Numbered from the stretch's first letter, positions 7,645 through 17,260 are shown. The stretch is 37,844 bases of DNA from Deltaproteobacteria bacterium (GCA_015489365.1 WFZW01000070.1:1-37844); one strand, 5' to 3'. A program made the numbers and translations. The notes: a model not told the origin generated them from the sequence alone.

Positions 7645-8850
7645 ATGGATTTGCTGAGCATTAAGGGATTTTCAGGAAACGCGGTAGCTGCTGCCATCAA
7701 GTATCAGGACCGCCTTGATCTCGGCCTCTTGTTTTCAGAAAGACCGGCCACGGTAGCTGCCACATTTACCAGGAACAAGGTCAAGGCAGCCCCTGTTCTG
7801 GATGCAATAGGGCTTCTGGGCTCAGGTATCAGGCAGATCCGGGCCATATTGGTAAACAGCGGCAATGCCAATGCCTGTACGGGAGGCCGCGGCCTTGAGG
7901 ATGTTAGGAGACTTCGCCGTTGGAGTGCAGATACCCTGAATATAAGTAAGACCGATATATTGGTCTCCTCCACTGGTGTAATAGGGGAATTGCTGCCGCT
8001 GGATCGGATAGGGGCCGCAATCCCTGGATTGGTTGCAGGGCTTTCCACCGATGGCATTGAGCGGGTCGCAGAGGCCATCTTAACCACTGACACGGTGAAG
8101 AAAACCGCGTTCCGGCAAATAGACCTGGATGGAGTACGTTCGGGGATCTACGGCATGGCAAAGGGCTCAGGGATGATAGGACCCAATATGGGACCTCCCC
8201 AGGCGACCATGCTTGCATTTATCCTGACCGATCTCAAGGTGTCCCCCGATTGGTGGCAAAGGGCGCTTGAGAAGGCGGTGAAGGTAAGCTTTAACAGGAT
8301 CGTTGTAGATGGTGACACTAGCACCAACGATACGGTGCTTGCCATGGCAAATGGCATGGCAGGCAATGATCCAATAGGTGAAGCGAACCTTGGCCATGAG
8401 ATAGAAAAAATACTCTCTGAACTTACGATGGATCTTGCCAGGCAGATTGTACGTGATGGAGAAGGGGCCACCAAGTGCATAGAGCTAAACGTTACTGGTG
8501 CACGCTCAGATACCGATGCAGAGCGGGTTGCCAGGATAATATGCGAATCTCCACTGGTAAAAACCGCCTTTTTTGGAGAAGACCCCAATTGGGGTAGGAT
8601 ATTGGCTGCTGCTGGCAGGGCTGGAATCGAGCTCGATCCCGAAAGGCTCACCCTCAAAATAGGTGACGTGGAACTCGTCAAAAACGGCCAAGGCACTGGA
8701 ACGAAGGCAGAACACCTGGCAAAAAAGATCATGAAGGCACGCGACTTTGACCTGACACTGGACATGGGACTGGGAGATGGCTGCATCCGCTTTTTGACCT
8801 GCGACCTTTCTGTCGAATATGTGCGCATCAATGCAGATTACCGGACATGA
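7645..8850 (+). CDS. argJ: Ornithine acetyltransferase / N-acetylglutamate synthase ArgJ
   Basis: ArgJ moves the acetyl group from N-acetylornithine to glutamate, closing the acetyl cycle of arginine synthesis. Bifunctional forms also acetylate glutamate with acetyl-CoA. The 401-residue protein cleaves itself, and the expected site is between A187 and T188 in GPPQATMLAF, where Thr188 becomes the nucleophile. SGNANACTG (72-80) and SSTGVIGE (108-115) are the other family signatures. Whether it is mono- or bifunctional cannot be told from sequence. The short ArgA-like enzyme at 4000 suggests ArgJ need not supply the acetyl-CoA reaction. The start could be TTG 7651 rather than ATG 7645. It converges on the minus-strand PgsA-like gene. 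Confidence 0.95.
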   Translation: MDLLSIKGFSGNAVAAAIKYQDRLDLGLLFSERPATVAATFTRNKVKAAPVLDAIGLLGSGIRQIRAILVNSGNANACTGGRGLEDVRRLRRWSADTLNISKTDILVSSTGVIGELLPLDRIGAAIPGLVAGLSTDGIERVAEAILTTDTVKKTAFRQIDLDGVRSGIYGMAKGSGMIGPNMGPPQATMLAFILTDLKVSPDWWQRALEKAVKVSFNRIVVDGDTSTNDTVLAMANGMAGNDPIGEANLGHEIEKILSELTMDLARQIVRDGEGATKCIELNVTGARSDTDAERVARIICESPLVKTAFFGEDPNWGRILAAAGRAGIELDPERLTLKIGDVELVKNGQGTGTKAEHLAKKIMKARDFDLTLDMGLGDGCIRFLTCDLSVEYVRINADYRT

Positions 8851-8959
8851 TCCCAAAACCTTTGTGCGGGCCTGCCTTCCCTCCCTCATACAGCATGGAA
8901 GAATGACAAGTCCGGCATGTCCAGCATTGCAATATGCCCCTCAAAAACACATAATCTGA

Positions 8960-10006
8960 TCAGAGAGAGAATGCCCCATGACCAAACAGTCGTCGGTGTA
9001 TCCATAGATCAGCAATCAGGTAACCCATACTCAAGGTGCCTGATGTCCATAGAAATATCCACACCACATGCTGCACCTCATACCCCAAGAGCAGCCCTGC
9101 AAACAAGACAGTCAATGCCAGTGGAGTAATCAGATATTCCTTGAACCTTGCCAACTCGACCTTTTTTTCATGTGCTGCCCACATATCGATTCCCTGTGAT
9201 GCGAATTCCATGGCCACTATCAATGTGACCAACGAGGAGTAGATCCCTGATACCCATGGAAGCAAGGCAACAGATGTCAAGGGTAGGGCAATCGAAAGCA
9301 GGAGGCTCAGGATCGCAGGCAGGCCCAATTTTAAACAGGCAGGGAATCCCACCAGAAAATATTGGCTGCCAGATGCCAGGGTGATAATCAGTATCACGAC
9401 CCCGTAGATCAGCTCTATCTGCCTTGCCGGAAAGGAAAGTGCCACGGCCAGCCCGAATATCTCAAAGGCCAGGGCCACCTTGACCCTTGAGGTAATCCTA
9501 TCCTCCTTGAGCAACAGTGTAATGGCAAGGGCAACGGTGGCAATCAGTACGCCGGTCAGAAACGCTATAGTTATAGCCTTATCTGGAAACGTGGCGGTCA
9601 GCAGGATGAGCCCTATACCCGTCATCTGGAGAGTGGTTTTGATCTTGGCAAGCTCAGTCACCTTGAGTTGTACAGTGGAACCTGCCAAAAACCGCCTGAG
9701 TTCCGTTACCAGAAATTCCCTCAGAAAGATCGGCCATGCTATCCAGACAGGCAGGATGGAAAGGTCAACCAGTGGGATAAACGTCACTGCTACGAAGATC
9801 TTATCGGCAATCGGGTCCAATAGCCTTCCAAGGGGGGTGCTTCCCTCCCTCCTGGCCATAAGCCCATCAAGATAATCAGTAAGGCCAAGAAACAGTAATA
9901 TGATCAACGCGGCAAGCCTGGAATTGGTCTTGCCATAGATAAGGAAATAAGGCAACGGAAGAAACAGGATCCTTACCGCAGTAACGTGGTTGGCCTTTAT
10001 CTTCAT
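8960..10006 (-). CDS. pgsA: CDP-alcohol phosphatidyltransferase (PgsA-like) with extra membrane half
   Basis: The N-terminal part matches CDP-alcohol phosphatidyltransferases such as PgsA, which joins CDP-diacylglycerol to glycerol-3-phosphate in the inner membrane, the committed step to phosphatidylglycerol. The metal-binding motif is seen as D44, D47-G48, A51-R52, G60, D64 and D68. The gap between the AR pair and the glycine is seven residues, one fewer than the usual eight. PgsA usually ends near 180-200 residues; this protein has 348. The added half (about 195-348) carries several more hydrophobic segments and matches no domain I recognise. The ATG at 10006 overlaps the upstream stop (ATGA). 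A GTG at 10036 is the alternative start. A different alcohol acceptor is possible. Confidence 0.8.
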   Translation of the reverse strand: MKIKANHVTAVRILFLPLPYFLIYGKTNSRLAALIILLFLGLTDYLDGLMARREGSTPLGRLLDPIADKIFVAVTFIPLVDLSILPVWIAWPIFLREFLVTELRRFLAGSTVQLKVTELAKIKTTLQMTGIGLILLTATFPDKAITIAFLTGVLIATVALAITLLLKEDRITSRVKVALAFEIFGLAVALSFPARQIELIYGVVILIITLASGSQYFLVGFPACLKLGLPAILSLLLSIALPLTSVALLPWVSGIYSSLVTLIVAMEFASQGIDMWAAHEKKVELARFKEYLITPLALTVLFAGLLLGYEVQHVVWIFLWTSGTLSMGYLIADLWIHRRLFGHGAFSL

Positions 10007-10557
10007 GGTCCAGAGCGCTCCCCCCTGGAGGTCCACAATTGGTAGAGCAGGCGCATGAGGTTTCCCCGCGCTGCCCCCAATTCCTGTACATCGGCGATAA
10101 AGTTGCGGTAGTGCCTGGCTGGACCGATCTCTATTTGCAAAAGCAGTGGCTCACAAAAATACCATGTGCAACGATAGGGTCTCTGGGGCCTTGGCAGGAT
10201 GCATCCAGAGGGCCCTATAAATTGGCAAATATCCGATTCATCCACATCCAAGTCGTATGATGGCACTTCCAGACCCATGGCCAGAAATCCTGCCACGTCG
10301 GCAAATTCTGGAAATCCGTGTTTGTTTGCACAGCAGACAGTTCCACAATAGGGGCAGACCTTGGCGGTATATTTTTGGATAAAAGGATCCAGTTTATCGA
10401 ATGCCCTGCGGAAAAGTATGGCCTTTTCCCTTACTTCGCGCAGGTGCCCCGCTTTCTTTTCAAAGAATCTCCTGATTTCTTCAATGGTTGAATAGAAGGC
10501 ATCAGGGTCCTTATAATCAAGTTTGGGGAAAACAGTGGTATCGAAACCAACGATCAT
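10003..10557 (-). CDS. YkgJ-type cysteine-cluster protein
   Basis: This 184-residue cytoplasmic protein has eight cysteines in the order C68-x2-C71-x3-C75-C76, then C111-x7-C119, then C130-x4-C135, with the phrase RPYRCTWYFC. This follows the pattern of the YkgJ family, described as putative zinc- or iron-chelating proteins of unknown physiological role. The N-terminal 65 residues are helical and charged with no recognisable domain. The stop overlaps the start of the PgsA-like gene (ATGA), so the two are probably translationally coupled. AGGA precedes the ATG. The metal and the target are not predictable from sequence. Confidence 0.7.
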   Translation of the reverse strand: MIVGFDTTVFPKLDYKDPDAFYSTIEEIRRFFEKKAGHLREVREKAILFRRAFDKLDPFIQKYTAKVCPYCGTVCCANKHGFPEFADVAGFLAMGLEVPSYDLDVDESDICQFIGPSGCILPRPQRPYRCTWYFCEPLLLQIEIGPARHYRNFIADVQELGAARGNLMRLLYQLWTSRGERSGP

Positions 10558-10582
10558 AGGTTACATTCCTGGCGCAATTCTT

Positions 10583-11707
10583 CTAAAGATATTTTTTTAA
10601 CCTTTTTTGGCGAATCCTGTTAACGATCTCCCTCACCTCTTCAAGCCGATCCCTTGGGCATACGAGAACCGCATCCCCCTCAGCTACCACGGTCATCCCA
10701 TTCAGGCCTACAGCAGCCACCAGGGTACCTTCCCTAGATGAAAGGAGGCTGTTTTCACAACCGATAGCCACTACCAGTCCATCCAAGGCATTCCCGTGCA
10801 TGTCTTTTTCCATGAGTGAATAATGGGTTTCCCATATACCAAGATCATACCATTCGAAATCACAGGGAAACATTGCAAGGCCGCAGGCATTGCTATGGTG
10901 ATCGCCAGTCGCCATGCCTGCCATCTTTTCGAGCAATATCTTGTCAATGGACTCAGATGGCAGAAGTGAATAGATCCTTGGAAGGCTCTCATGCCGTTTA
11001 TCAGCGCAAAATGCCTTGATAAGCCTCTGTAACTGTAACCACATGGATGGTACAAGTTGCCTGAGATATCGGGCCAGGCTTTGAACATGAAAGGTAAATA
11101 TGCCGCTATTCCAAAAGAAACGCCCTGAAGAAACATAGTCTTGGGCACGTTCCCTATCTGGCTTTTCATGAAAGGCCAAGACCCTATGGCAGGGTTCCTT
11201 CATTACGAGTTCGCAATCTTCCCCCGCCTCTATGTAGCCAAATTCTGTCTCTGGACGGGAAGGCCTGATCCCAAACACCACGATTTCCTTGTGGGTCTTT
11301 GCCCTGACCATCCCGGCCCTGAGTATCTGCCTGAAGCGTTCCTCATCCTTTATCAGGTGATCCGATGGGAATACCGACACCACTGCTCCCGGCTCCCTAG
11401 CCTCAATGGCAAGACCCGCCCATGCTATTGCAGCACCTGTACCCTTGGCACATGGCTCAACCAGGACATTTCCAGGCCTTATCTCAGGAAACATCTCGAG
11501 CACGTCCTGTTTCTGGGATGGTCTGGTAACGATCCAGGTCCTTTCCGCCTTAAACAAGGGCCTTATCCTGTTTACCGTAAGCTCCAGGAGCGAGTCTTCG
11601 CAATCCAATCTTAGAAACTGCTTGGGACGCCCATATCTACTTCTCGGCCAAAGCCGTGTGCCAAGCCCTCCAGCCAGGATCAATGCATGCCTATTCCCAC
11701 TAGTCAT
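10583..11707 (-). CDS. manC: Mannose-1-phosphate guanylyltransferase
   Basis: This nucleotidyltransferase makes GDP-mannose from mannose-1-phosphate and GTP, a precursor of cell-surface polysaccharides. The N-terminus has the nucleotide-binding signature LILAGGLGTRLWPRSR and the PKQF motif just after it. Later come FPSDHLI and FGYIEAG, and FHEKPD around mid-protein. At 374 residues it is the single-domain type and lacks the C-terminal cupin (phosphomannose isomerase) domain of the longer bifunctional ManC/AlgA proteins. The ATG overlaps the rsmE stop (ATGA), so it is coupled to it. No other sugar-nucleotide genes are near. A related hexose-1-phosphate nucleotidyltransferase specificity is possible. 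Confidence 0.88.
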   Translation of the reverse strand: MTSGNRHALILAGGLGTRLWPRSRYGRPKQFLRLDCEDSLLELTVNRIRPLFKAERTWIVTRPSQKQDVLEMFPEIRPGNVLVEPCAKGTGAAIAWAGLAIEAREPGAVVSVFPSDHLIKDEERFRQILRAGMVRAKTHKEIVVFGIRPSRPETEFGYIEAGEDCELVMKEPCHRVLAFHEKPDRERAQDYVSSGRFFWNSGIFTFHVQSLARYLRQLVPSMWLQLQRLIKAFCADKRHESLPRIYSLLPSESIDKILLEKMAGMATGDHHSNACGLAMFPCDFEWYDLGIWETHYSLMEKDMHGNALDGLVVAIGCENSLLSSREGTLVAAVGLNGMTVVAEGDAVLVCPRDRLEEVREIVNRIRQKRLKKYL

Positions 11708-12465
11708 CGGATAAGCCCCTTATATCGCAAAAATGCCGATAGTGCGGCAGCGGCGTTTATGGCTGCGGTTTCCGTCCGTTGGATCCTTTCGCCGAGCCAG
11801 ACTGGCACCAGGCCTTTTGTCAGGCATAGGGCCATTTCCGCACTGGTAAACCCACCTTCCGGGCCAATTATCACATCTATAGGCAGCCTGCTTCCCTGTC
11901 CTTCCCATGCGGCAAGAAGGGGAAGCCGGGTACTGGATTCACACAGAATTAGTTTGCTGCCCAACCTATCCAGACAGGTCAAGGCATCCTCTAGACCCAT
12001 AATTGGGCCTATGTCAGGGACCTTGATCCCACGACATTGTTTAAGCGCCTGTAGTGCCTTCTTGTGCCATCTTGCAACCAATTTGTCCATGCGCTCTTCA
12101 CTATCCGTTCTAATTACGCACCTGCTGGTCAGGATTGGCTGAATCTTCTGGACCCCTATCTCTGTTGCCTTTTGTATAAGCCATTCCATTGCCCTGGATT
12201 TTGGCAATGCTATGAATAGATTTATAGGAAGCAAATCACTGGTACCGGCTTTCACTTCCTCAATATCTATCACCACAATCCCCTTGGCAGAGGATATGAT
12301 CTTTCCCGTTGCAACGTAGCCAGTCCCGTCGACCAGAACCAGGATGTCACCGGGGGCCATACGGCGGACCCTCAAAATATGATGCGCCTCGCCCCCCTTT
12401 ATGACCAACCTCTTCCCTGCACGGACAAGACGCCCGGGTTCTACTAAAAAATTAGGTGCCCCCAT
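11704..12465 (-). CDS. rsmE: 16S rRNA (uracil-1498-N3)-methyltransferase RsmE
   Basis: RsmE methylates U1498 of 16S rRNA in the small ribosomal subunit, using S-adenosylmethionine. The 253-residue protein has an N-terminal PUA-like RNA-binding part (about 1-70, with HHILRVRRMAPGD) and a C-terminal SPOUT methyltransferase fold with the trefoil-knot signatures IGPEGGFTSAEM and LGERIQRTETA. Length is normal. The start lies 14 bases inside the end of prmA, and the stop overlaps the start of manC. The prmA-rsmE pairing is common in bacteria and groups two ribosome-modifying enzymes. Confidence 0.95.
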   Translation of the reverse strand: MGAPNFLVEPGRLVRAGKRLVIKGGEAHHILRVRRMAPGDILVLVDGTGYVATGKIISSAKGIVVIDIEEVKAGTSDLLPINLFIALPKSRAMEWLIQKATEIGVQKIQPILTSRCVIRTDSEERMDKLVARWHKKALQALKQCRGIKVPDIGPIMGLEDALTCLDRLGSKLILCESSTRLPLLAAWEGQGSRLPIDVIIGPEGGFTSAEMALCLTKGLVPVWLGERIQRTETAAINAAAALSAFLRYKGLIR

Positions 12466-13411
12466 CCGCTGGTGCCATAATCATGCACGCCCATTGGCCT
12501 TCTATTTTGTCGATATTCGTTTGCAGGACCTTCATATTATGCCGGCCATAGACATCGGCTATCGAATCCGCCTTGTCCGCAAGGAAACCAGATAGGACCA
12601 AGCGCCCCCTCTTCTTTACAAGCCTCGTCAGGTCACTTGCGAGAAAAGTCAATGTCTCCTTGTCTATATTGGCAAGTACTATGTCATAGGGCCCCTCGAC
12701 TTGCCATACCGGGGTATTTGAAACCGAAACCACGTGATGAACATGATTCCTCAGACAATTTTCCCTGGCAGTTTCCACTGCATCCAGATCGATATCCAGG
12801 CAAAGAACGGACTTGGAGCCAAGTTTGGCAGCGGCTATGCCCAATATGCCTGTTCCAGTACCTACATCAAGGCATTCCGGCCACATATCGACCACATTCC
12901 CATCTGCCCATGGACGTTCGTTCCATAGGTCTTCCATGGCCTCCAACATAAGGGATGTGGACGCATGCGTACCAACCCCAAAGGCCCTGCCCGGATCGAT
13001 ATCGATCAGGATATCATCCTCTTTAGGGACAAATTGCTCCCAGCTTGGTTTTATTACTATGGACTTACCTATGCGCAGGGGCTTGAAATATTTCTTCCAG
13101 TTTTCACTCCAATCTTCCTCGACAACGGCCCTGGTAGACCATGAAATCACAGGAAGGTCCGAATAAAGTTCCTCAAGTGCCAAAAAATAGCCTTCGATAG
13201 TCTTCAACATGCCACTTTCCAGGTCTTCTCTACTCAGATAGGCGTGTATCCTGGTGGTGAAGCCATCTTCCTCGACCATTTCCTCAAGATCCTCTATATA
13301 GACCCCCCTCGAGAGGGCCGATACCAAAAAATCCGACACAGCATCAGCTATATCCTCTGAGGTCTCCACTATAAGTTCCACCCATGGTCTTTTCTTGTGG
13401 TGTTTGGTCAT
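12452..13411 (-). CDS. prmA: Ribosomal protein L11 methyltransferase
   Basis: PrmA trimethylates lysines and the N-terminus of ribosomal protein L11. The 319-residue protein starts with the L11-binding substrate domain. The class I methyltransferase core follows, with the SAM motif LDVGTGTGILGIAAAKLG and the acidic strand end CLDIDLDAVETA. The ANIDKETL segment matches the family's 'ANI' motif. The ATG at 13411 gives MTKHHKK. A GTG three codons upstream (13420) lies in a short palindrome. No good Shine-Dalgarno is visible for either start. It is the first gene of the minus-strand run that continues through rsmE to the PgsA-like gene, and it is divergent from the GspE-like ATPase. Confidence 0.93.
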   Translation of the reverse strand: MTKHHKKRPWVELIVETSEDIADAVSDFLVSALSRGVYIEDLEEMVEEDGFTTRIHAYLSREDLESGMLKTIEGYFLALEELYSDLPVISWSTRAVVEEDWSENWKKYFKPLRIGKSIVIKPSWEQFVPKEDDILIDIDPGRAFGVGTHASTSLMLEAMEDLWNERPWADGNVVDMWPECLDVGTGTGILGIAAAKLGSKSVLCLDIDLDAVETARENCLRNHVHHVVSVSNTPVWQVEGPYDIVLANIDKETLTFLASDLTRLVKKRGRLVLSGFLADKADSIADVYGRHNMKVLQTNIDKIEGQWACMIMAPADGGT

Positions 13412-13415
13412 ATTG

Positions 13416-13429
13416 TACACCGAGGTGTA
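13416..13429. promoter_or_regulatory. Short palindrome at the prmA start
   Basis: TACACC-GA-GGTGTA lies immediately upstream of the prmA ATG and includes the alternative GTG start. It could be an operator or a small leader hairpin. Nothing else supports a function, and a 6-bp stem with a two-base centre can occur by chance. Confidence 0.25.
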
Positions 13430-13704
13430 ATGGCTTTGAATATTAAGCCTTGCTATGCTCCTTGCGATATAGGCATCCAGCCATCTCTTCAGACAGGTGG
13501 CGATAAAAAATAACCCCTATAATCGTGACTGGTCTAGGGTTAAGGCTGAAGATGGCAGGATCCAGCCTCCGGTGAAACAATTCAGTATTAATACCAGAGT
13601 GCCGACAAATAAAACGTAATCCTGACCTATATATCTATCGCATAGGCCCCATAATAGGAGCGACAGGCAAAATCTACCATGAAATATGATCATAGGATAG
13701 GGAA

Positions 13705-15453
13705 ATGATCCATCCATATTTTGATTCCCACTACATTTTTTCTTTGCTCAGGGCCAATGGACTTTTGAGCCAGAAACAGATAGAGAAGCTACTTACCAAG
13801 GTAGTAATTGCAAAACGAAAGGGGCAGGATATCGTTCAATGGTTGGATTCCCTCAAGATACCCCGGGCCGATTCAGGGGATGAACAGATATTCCTGGATG
13901 AGGCAGATATACTGGCTGTCATCGCCAGAGACCGCAACTGGCCGTTCAGAAGACTTGATCCCTTAAAACTAGACATGGAGGTGGTCACAAAGACCTTATC
14001 ATCCTCGTTTGCACGCAAGCGACTGGTATTACCCTTGAAATGGCATGGAAACGAACTGGAAATCTGCACCTATTATCCAGGTGACCAGGAGCTAAAGGAG
14101 GATCTTGAAAGGGCCTGCCAGGTCAAGACAAGGATGTCAGTTGCCCCCAAAAAGGATATCGAGGGAATAATCAGGGAATTTTTCGAGTTCAAGCGCTCCA
14201 TCGCCGCGGCAGAGGACATACTAGCAGCCCCCAAGGTAGATATATCAAATCTCGAACAGTATGTGAGATTGATGTCCCCTGACAGCAAAGGGTCAGATAA
14301 ATATATCAATCAGGCCGTGGATCACCTTTTCCAATATGCCCTGGATCAACGGGCCAGTGATATACATATAGAGCCCAAGAGGTCGGAGTCCCATGTACGC
14401 CTGCGGATAGATGGGGTCCTACATACGGTCTATCGCCTCCCAAGGGCTATCCATGATGCCTTGTGTACAAGGATAAAGGCCATGTCTAGGATGGATATAG
14501 CTGAAAAACGCAGGCCTCAAGATGGCAGGCTGAAGATAGCAAGGAGAGACGATGAGGCAGAGGTGAGGGTATCGACCGTACCAGTGGCCTTTGGGGAAAA
14601 GGTGGTACTGCGCCTTCAGAGTGCCGAAATCCTTTTTACAGCCCTCGATGAACTTGGATTTGCTCCCAATGACTTGGTCACATACAAGGCCTTTCTCCAA
14701 AGAAATCACGGAATGATCCTGATGACAGGCCCCACAGGCAGTGGGAAATCAACCACCCTGTATTCCACCTTGAGATACCTGAGTTCCCCGGATGTAAATA
14801 TCGTTACCGTAGAAGATCCCATAGAGATGGTATATGAGGATTTCAATCAGATCGCCGTGCAACCACAGATAGGCGTCACCTTCGCCTCGATATTGAGAAA
14901 TATCCTGCGTCAGGACCCGGACATCATTATGATAGGGGAAATCAGGGACCTAGAGACAGCACGATACGCTGTCCAGGCCGCGCTCACAGGCCACATGGTA
15001 TTTTCAACCCTACATACCAACGATTCAGTCGGTGCAGTCACCAGGCTTAGGGATCTAGGCCTGGAGCCCTATCTGATAGCCTCTACCCTTATAGGGGTGG
15101 TGGCCCAAAGACTGGTGAGGAAGGTCTGCGTAAGATGTGGCCGCCCCGTATCCCTATCAGGGAAACGTCTGGCAGCTATTGGTTGCAAGGACGCCTATAC
15201 GCCTGCCGCCAAGATAATGCAAGGACAGGGTTGTAACCTTTGCAGGGACACTGGTTATTTTGGAAGGGTTGGTATATATGAAGTCCTACCTGTTTCGGAA
15301 GAAATCAGGAGGATCATCCATGATAGCGGAGAAGAGGAACAAATCCGCAAACAGGCCATCAAATCCGGTATGACCACCTTGCGAGAGGATGCATGCAGGA
15401 AGCTTTTAGGTGGAATCACCACCTTGGAAGAGGTTATCAGGACGGTGGGTTAG
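13705..15453 (+). CDS. GspE/PilB-type secretion or pilus assembly ATPase
   Basis: This hexameric cytoplasmic ATPase powers type IV pilus extension or type II secretion. The 582-residue protein has an N-terminal MshEN-like domain (about 1-160), then an N2 domain with ASDIHIEPK (217-225). Walker A is GPTGSGKS (342-349), the Asp box follows at VEDPIEM, Walker B is IIMIGEIRD (407-415), and the His box is TGHMVFSTLHTND. The zinc-binding insertion has C475, C478, C510 and C513. These features fit the PilB/GspE branch rather than the PilT retraction branch. No other pilin or secretion genes are nearby, so pilus and secretion roles cannot be separated. AGGATAGGG precedes the ATG. It converges on rpoD. 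Confidence 0.9.
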   Translation: MIHPYFDSHYIFSLLRANGLLSQKQIEKLLTKVVIAKRKGQDIVQWLDSLKIPRADSGDEQIFLDEADILAVIARDRNWPFRRLDPLKLDMEVVTKTLSSSFARKRLVLPLKWHGNELEICTYYPGDQELKEDLERACQVKTRMSVAPKKDIEGIIREFFEFKRSIAAAEDILAAPKVDISNLEQYVRLMSPDSKGSDKYINQAVDHLFQYALDQRASDIHIEPKRSESHVRLRIDGVLHTVYRLPRAIHDALCTRIKAMSRMDIAEKRRPQDGRLKIARRDDEAEVRVSTVPVAFGEKVVLRLQSAEILFTALDELGFAPNDLVTYKAFLQRNHGMILMTGPTGSGKSTTLYSTLRYLSSPDVNIVTVEDPIEMVYEDFNQIAVQPQIGVTFASILRNILRQDPDIIMIGEIRDLETARYAVQAALTGHMVFSTLHTNDSVGAVTRLRDLGLEPYLIASTLIGVVAQRLVRKVCVRCGRPVSLSGKRLAAIGCKDAYTPAAKIMQGQGCNLCRDTGYFGRVGIYEVLPVSEEIRRIIHDSGEEEQIRKQAIKSGMTTLREDACRKLLGGITTLEEVIRTVG

Positions 15454-15479
15454 ATCCATATCTGAATATCCCTGCCCTG

Positions 15480-16976
15480 TCATCCCTCCACAAAACTGCG
15501 AAGGGCCTTACATCGCTTTGGATGACGCAGCTTCTTCAAGGCCTTAGCCTCGATTTGTCGTATCCGTTCCCTTGTGACGGCAAAATTCTTTCCCACCTCC
15601 TCTAACGTGTGATCCGAGCGCTCCCCTATGCCAAAGCGCAATCTCAAGATCTTTTCCTCCCTTGGAGTTAGCGTGGCAAGCGCTATCCTCGTCTGCTCTA
15701 TTAGGCTGGTATTGAGAGCCGCCTCATCCGGCCGTATCCCCTCCTTGTCCTGTATAAAATCTACCAGATGGCAATCTTCATCGGAGCCAATTGGTGTTTC
15801 GAGGGATATGGGATCGCCAACCATTTTCAAAATATGCTCGACCTTTTCGGTTGGCATCTCCAGATGACGGGCAATATCCTGGGCAGTGGGCTCCTTACCG
15901 GTTTCCTGTATAAGCGTCCTGGTGGCCCGATATACCTTGTTCATTGTCTCGACCATATGTACCGGTATGCGAATGGTCCTGGATTGATCTGCAATGGCCC
16001 TAGTTATGGCCTGGCGGATCCACCAGGTGGCATAGGTACTGAATTTATACCCCCTTTTGTATTCAAATTTTTCAACGGCCTTCATAAGGCCGATATTTCC
16101 TTCCTGTATCAGGTCGGAAAGCGGCAGCCCCCTATGGCTATAATGTTTCTTTGCTATGCTCACCACAAGACGAAGGTTTGCCTTCACTAGTTTTTCACGG
16201 GCCTTTTTGGCCTGGGCAAAATGTTGTTTGAACTCCTTGGTAAGCCTTTCTATCTCTTCCAGCTCCATACCGGTCTGGGCAAACAATTCATTTGCGGGCA
16301 GGCCCTCCAGCCTTAACAACTCATTGTGAAATTCACTATATACAGTATCGAGTAAATGCTTTTGTATCCTGGAGGTACCCAGGGCGCGGACCATCCCCGA
16401 AACCAGTTTTGCATGTGCCTTCCTCAGGTATTCCCTGTATTGTTCATCAGCATCCGGCGTGAGCGCCCTAATGAGCATCTTCCGCCTCGCTTGAATCTTT
16501 CTTATTCTTTCGATCGAGTGACGGAAGCGGACCTTGCCAATAAACTCCTCATCCTTTGGCAGGGACTTATCATCTTCCACCTCTACAAGAGGGTTGTCCT
16601 TTTGAGAAGGATTGTCAAATTTGCTGAGACAGGCATCTACTACACGAACAAAAAAGAATGCCAGTTCAACCAACCTCTTCTCGCTTTGTTCTAAATGCTT
16701 GGCCGTGGCGGCCTCCTCCTTTCTGCCGAACAACTCGTTGGCCCCCATCTCCTTGAGATAGATCTTGACCGGATCAATTCCCCGTTTTGTCTCTTCTGAC
16801 ATGGGAAGCCCCCCCTTCTCACCATTGACAGCATCAAGATTTATATTGAAGAAGGGATCATTGATTTTATTCTGTATGAAATTACCCTTGGCATTCATAT
16901 CTTCCGTTACGGCCTTGATTTCAATGGAATCACCTTTTCCCCTAGCACCTTGCTTGTTACCTCTTTTGTCCCCCAT
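15480..16976 (-). CDS. rpoD: Primary sigma factor RpoD, lacking region 1.1
   Basis: RpoD directs RNA polymerase to housekeeping promoters. The 498-residue protein has region 1.2 (around [11 protein letters not shown]), a non-conserved charged insert (about 90-265), region 2 with [23 protein letters not shown] and [14 protein letters not shown], region 3, and region 4 with [15 protein letters not shown] and [17 protein letters not shown]. The usual N-terminal region 1.1, which keeps free sigma off DNA, is absent: only about 65 low-complexity residues precede region 1.2, and an in-frame TAG lies 21 bases upstream of the ATG. It follows dnaG in the same direction after 284 bases, the familiar dnaG-rpoD arrangement. 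Confidence 0.96.
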   Translation of the reverse strand: MGDKRGNKQGARGKGDSIEIKAVTEDMNAKGNFIQNKINDPFFNINLDAVNGEKGGLPMSEETKRGIDPVKIYLKEMGANELFGRKEEAATAKHLEQSEKRLVELAFFFVRVVDACLSKFDNPSQKDNPLVEVEDDKSLPKDEEFIGKVRFRHSIERIRKIQARRKMLIRALTPDADEQYREYLRKAHAKLVSGMVRALGTSRIQKHLLDTVYSEFHNELLRLEGLPANELFAQTGMELEEIERLTKEFKQHFAQAKKAREKLVKANLRLVVSIAKKHYSHRGLPLSDLIQEGNIGLMKAVEKFEYKRGYKFSTYATWWIRQAITRAIADQSRTIRIPVHMVETMNKVYRATRTLIQETGKEPTAQDIARHLEMPTEKVEHILKMVGDPISLETPIGSDEDCHLVDFIQDKEGIRPDEAALNTSLIEQTRIALATLTPREEKILRLRFGIGERSDHTLEEVGKNFAVTRERIRQIEAKALKKLRHPKRCKALRSFVEG

Positions 16977-17260
16977 GGTTAGATAGTCCTCTTGCTAAGA
17001 TTACCGTGGAAATATGGCCCGAGTACGGACCAGGGTTTCTGCCAGCCAATGGCCATGCCAGTTGGCCGGCCAGGGGCAATCAAGTTTGTCCCTGTTGAAC
17101 CCCACTACATTGTGCCCTCTGACCAGACTGGAGAGGGATTGCTAATCTACTCATACAGAGAAACATCCTTTTATATCCTGTCCCCAAAACAGCCCCAAGG
17201 GAGGAGCTGCACCTTTATACCCTGGGATACGGTATGGGATTTTAGGGCAGCGTAACACTC
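16977..17260. other. dnaG-rpoD intergenic region
   Basis: This 284-bp gap is wide for a dnaG-rpoD pair and may contain a separate rpoD promoter, although I see no clear boxes. Its dnaG-proximal end holds a decayed family A repeat. Confidence 0.5.
17182..17255 (+). repeat. Decayed family A repeat after dnaG
   Basis: The segment CCAAAACAGCCCC...GGAGCTGCACC matches the left arm of copy A7 with a small deletion. The right half is poorly kept, ending in ATTTTAGGG...CGTAA. It lies just beyond the dnaG stop and reads opposite to dnaG. Confidence 0.45.

Noticed and set aside
8148-8831. Long minus-strand frame inside argJ
   Set aside because: It is the antisense shadow of a well-supported gene with full family signatures.
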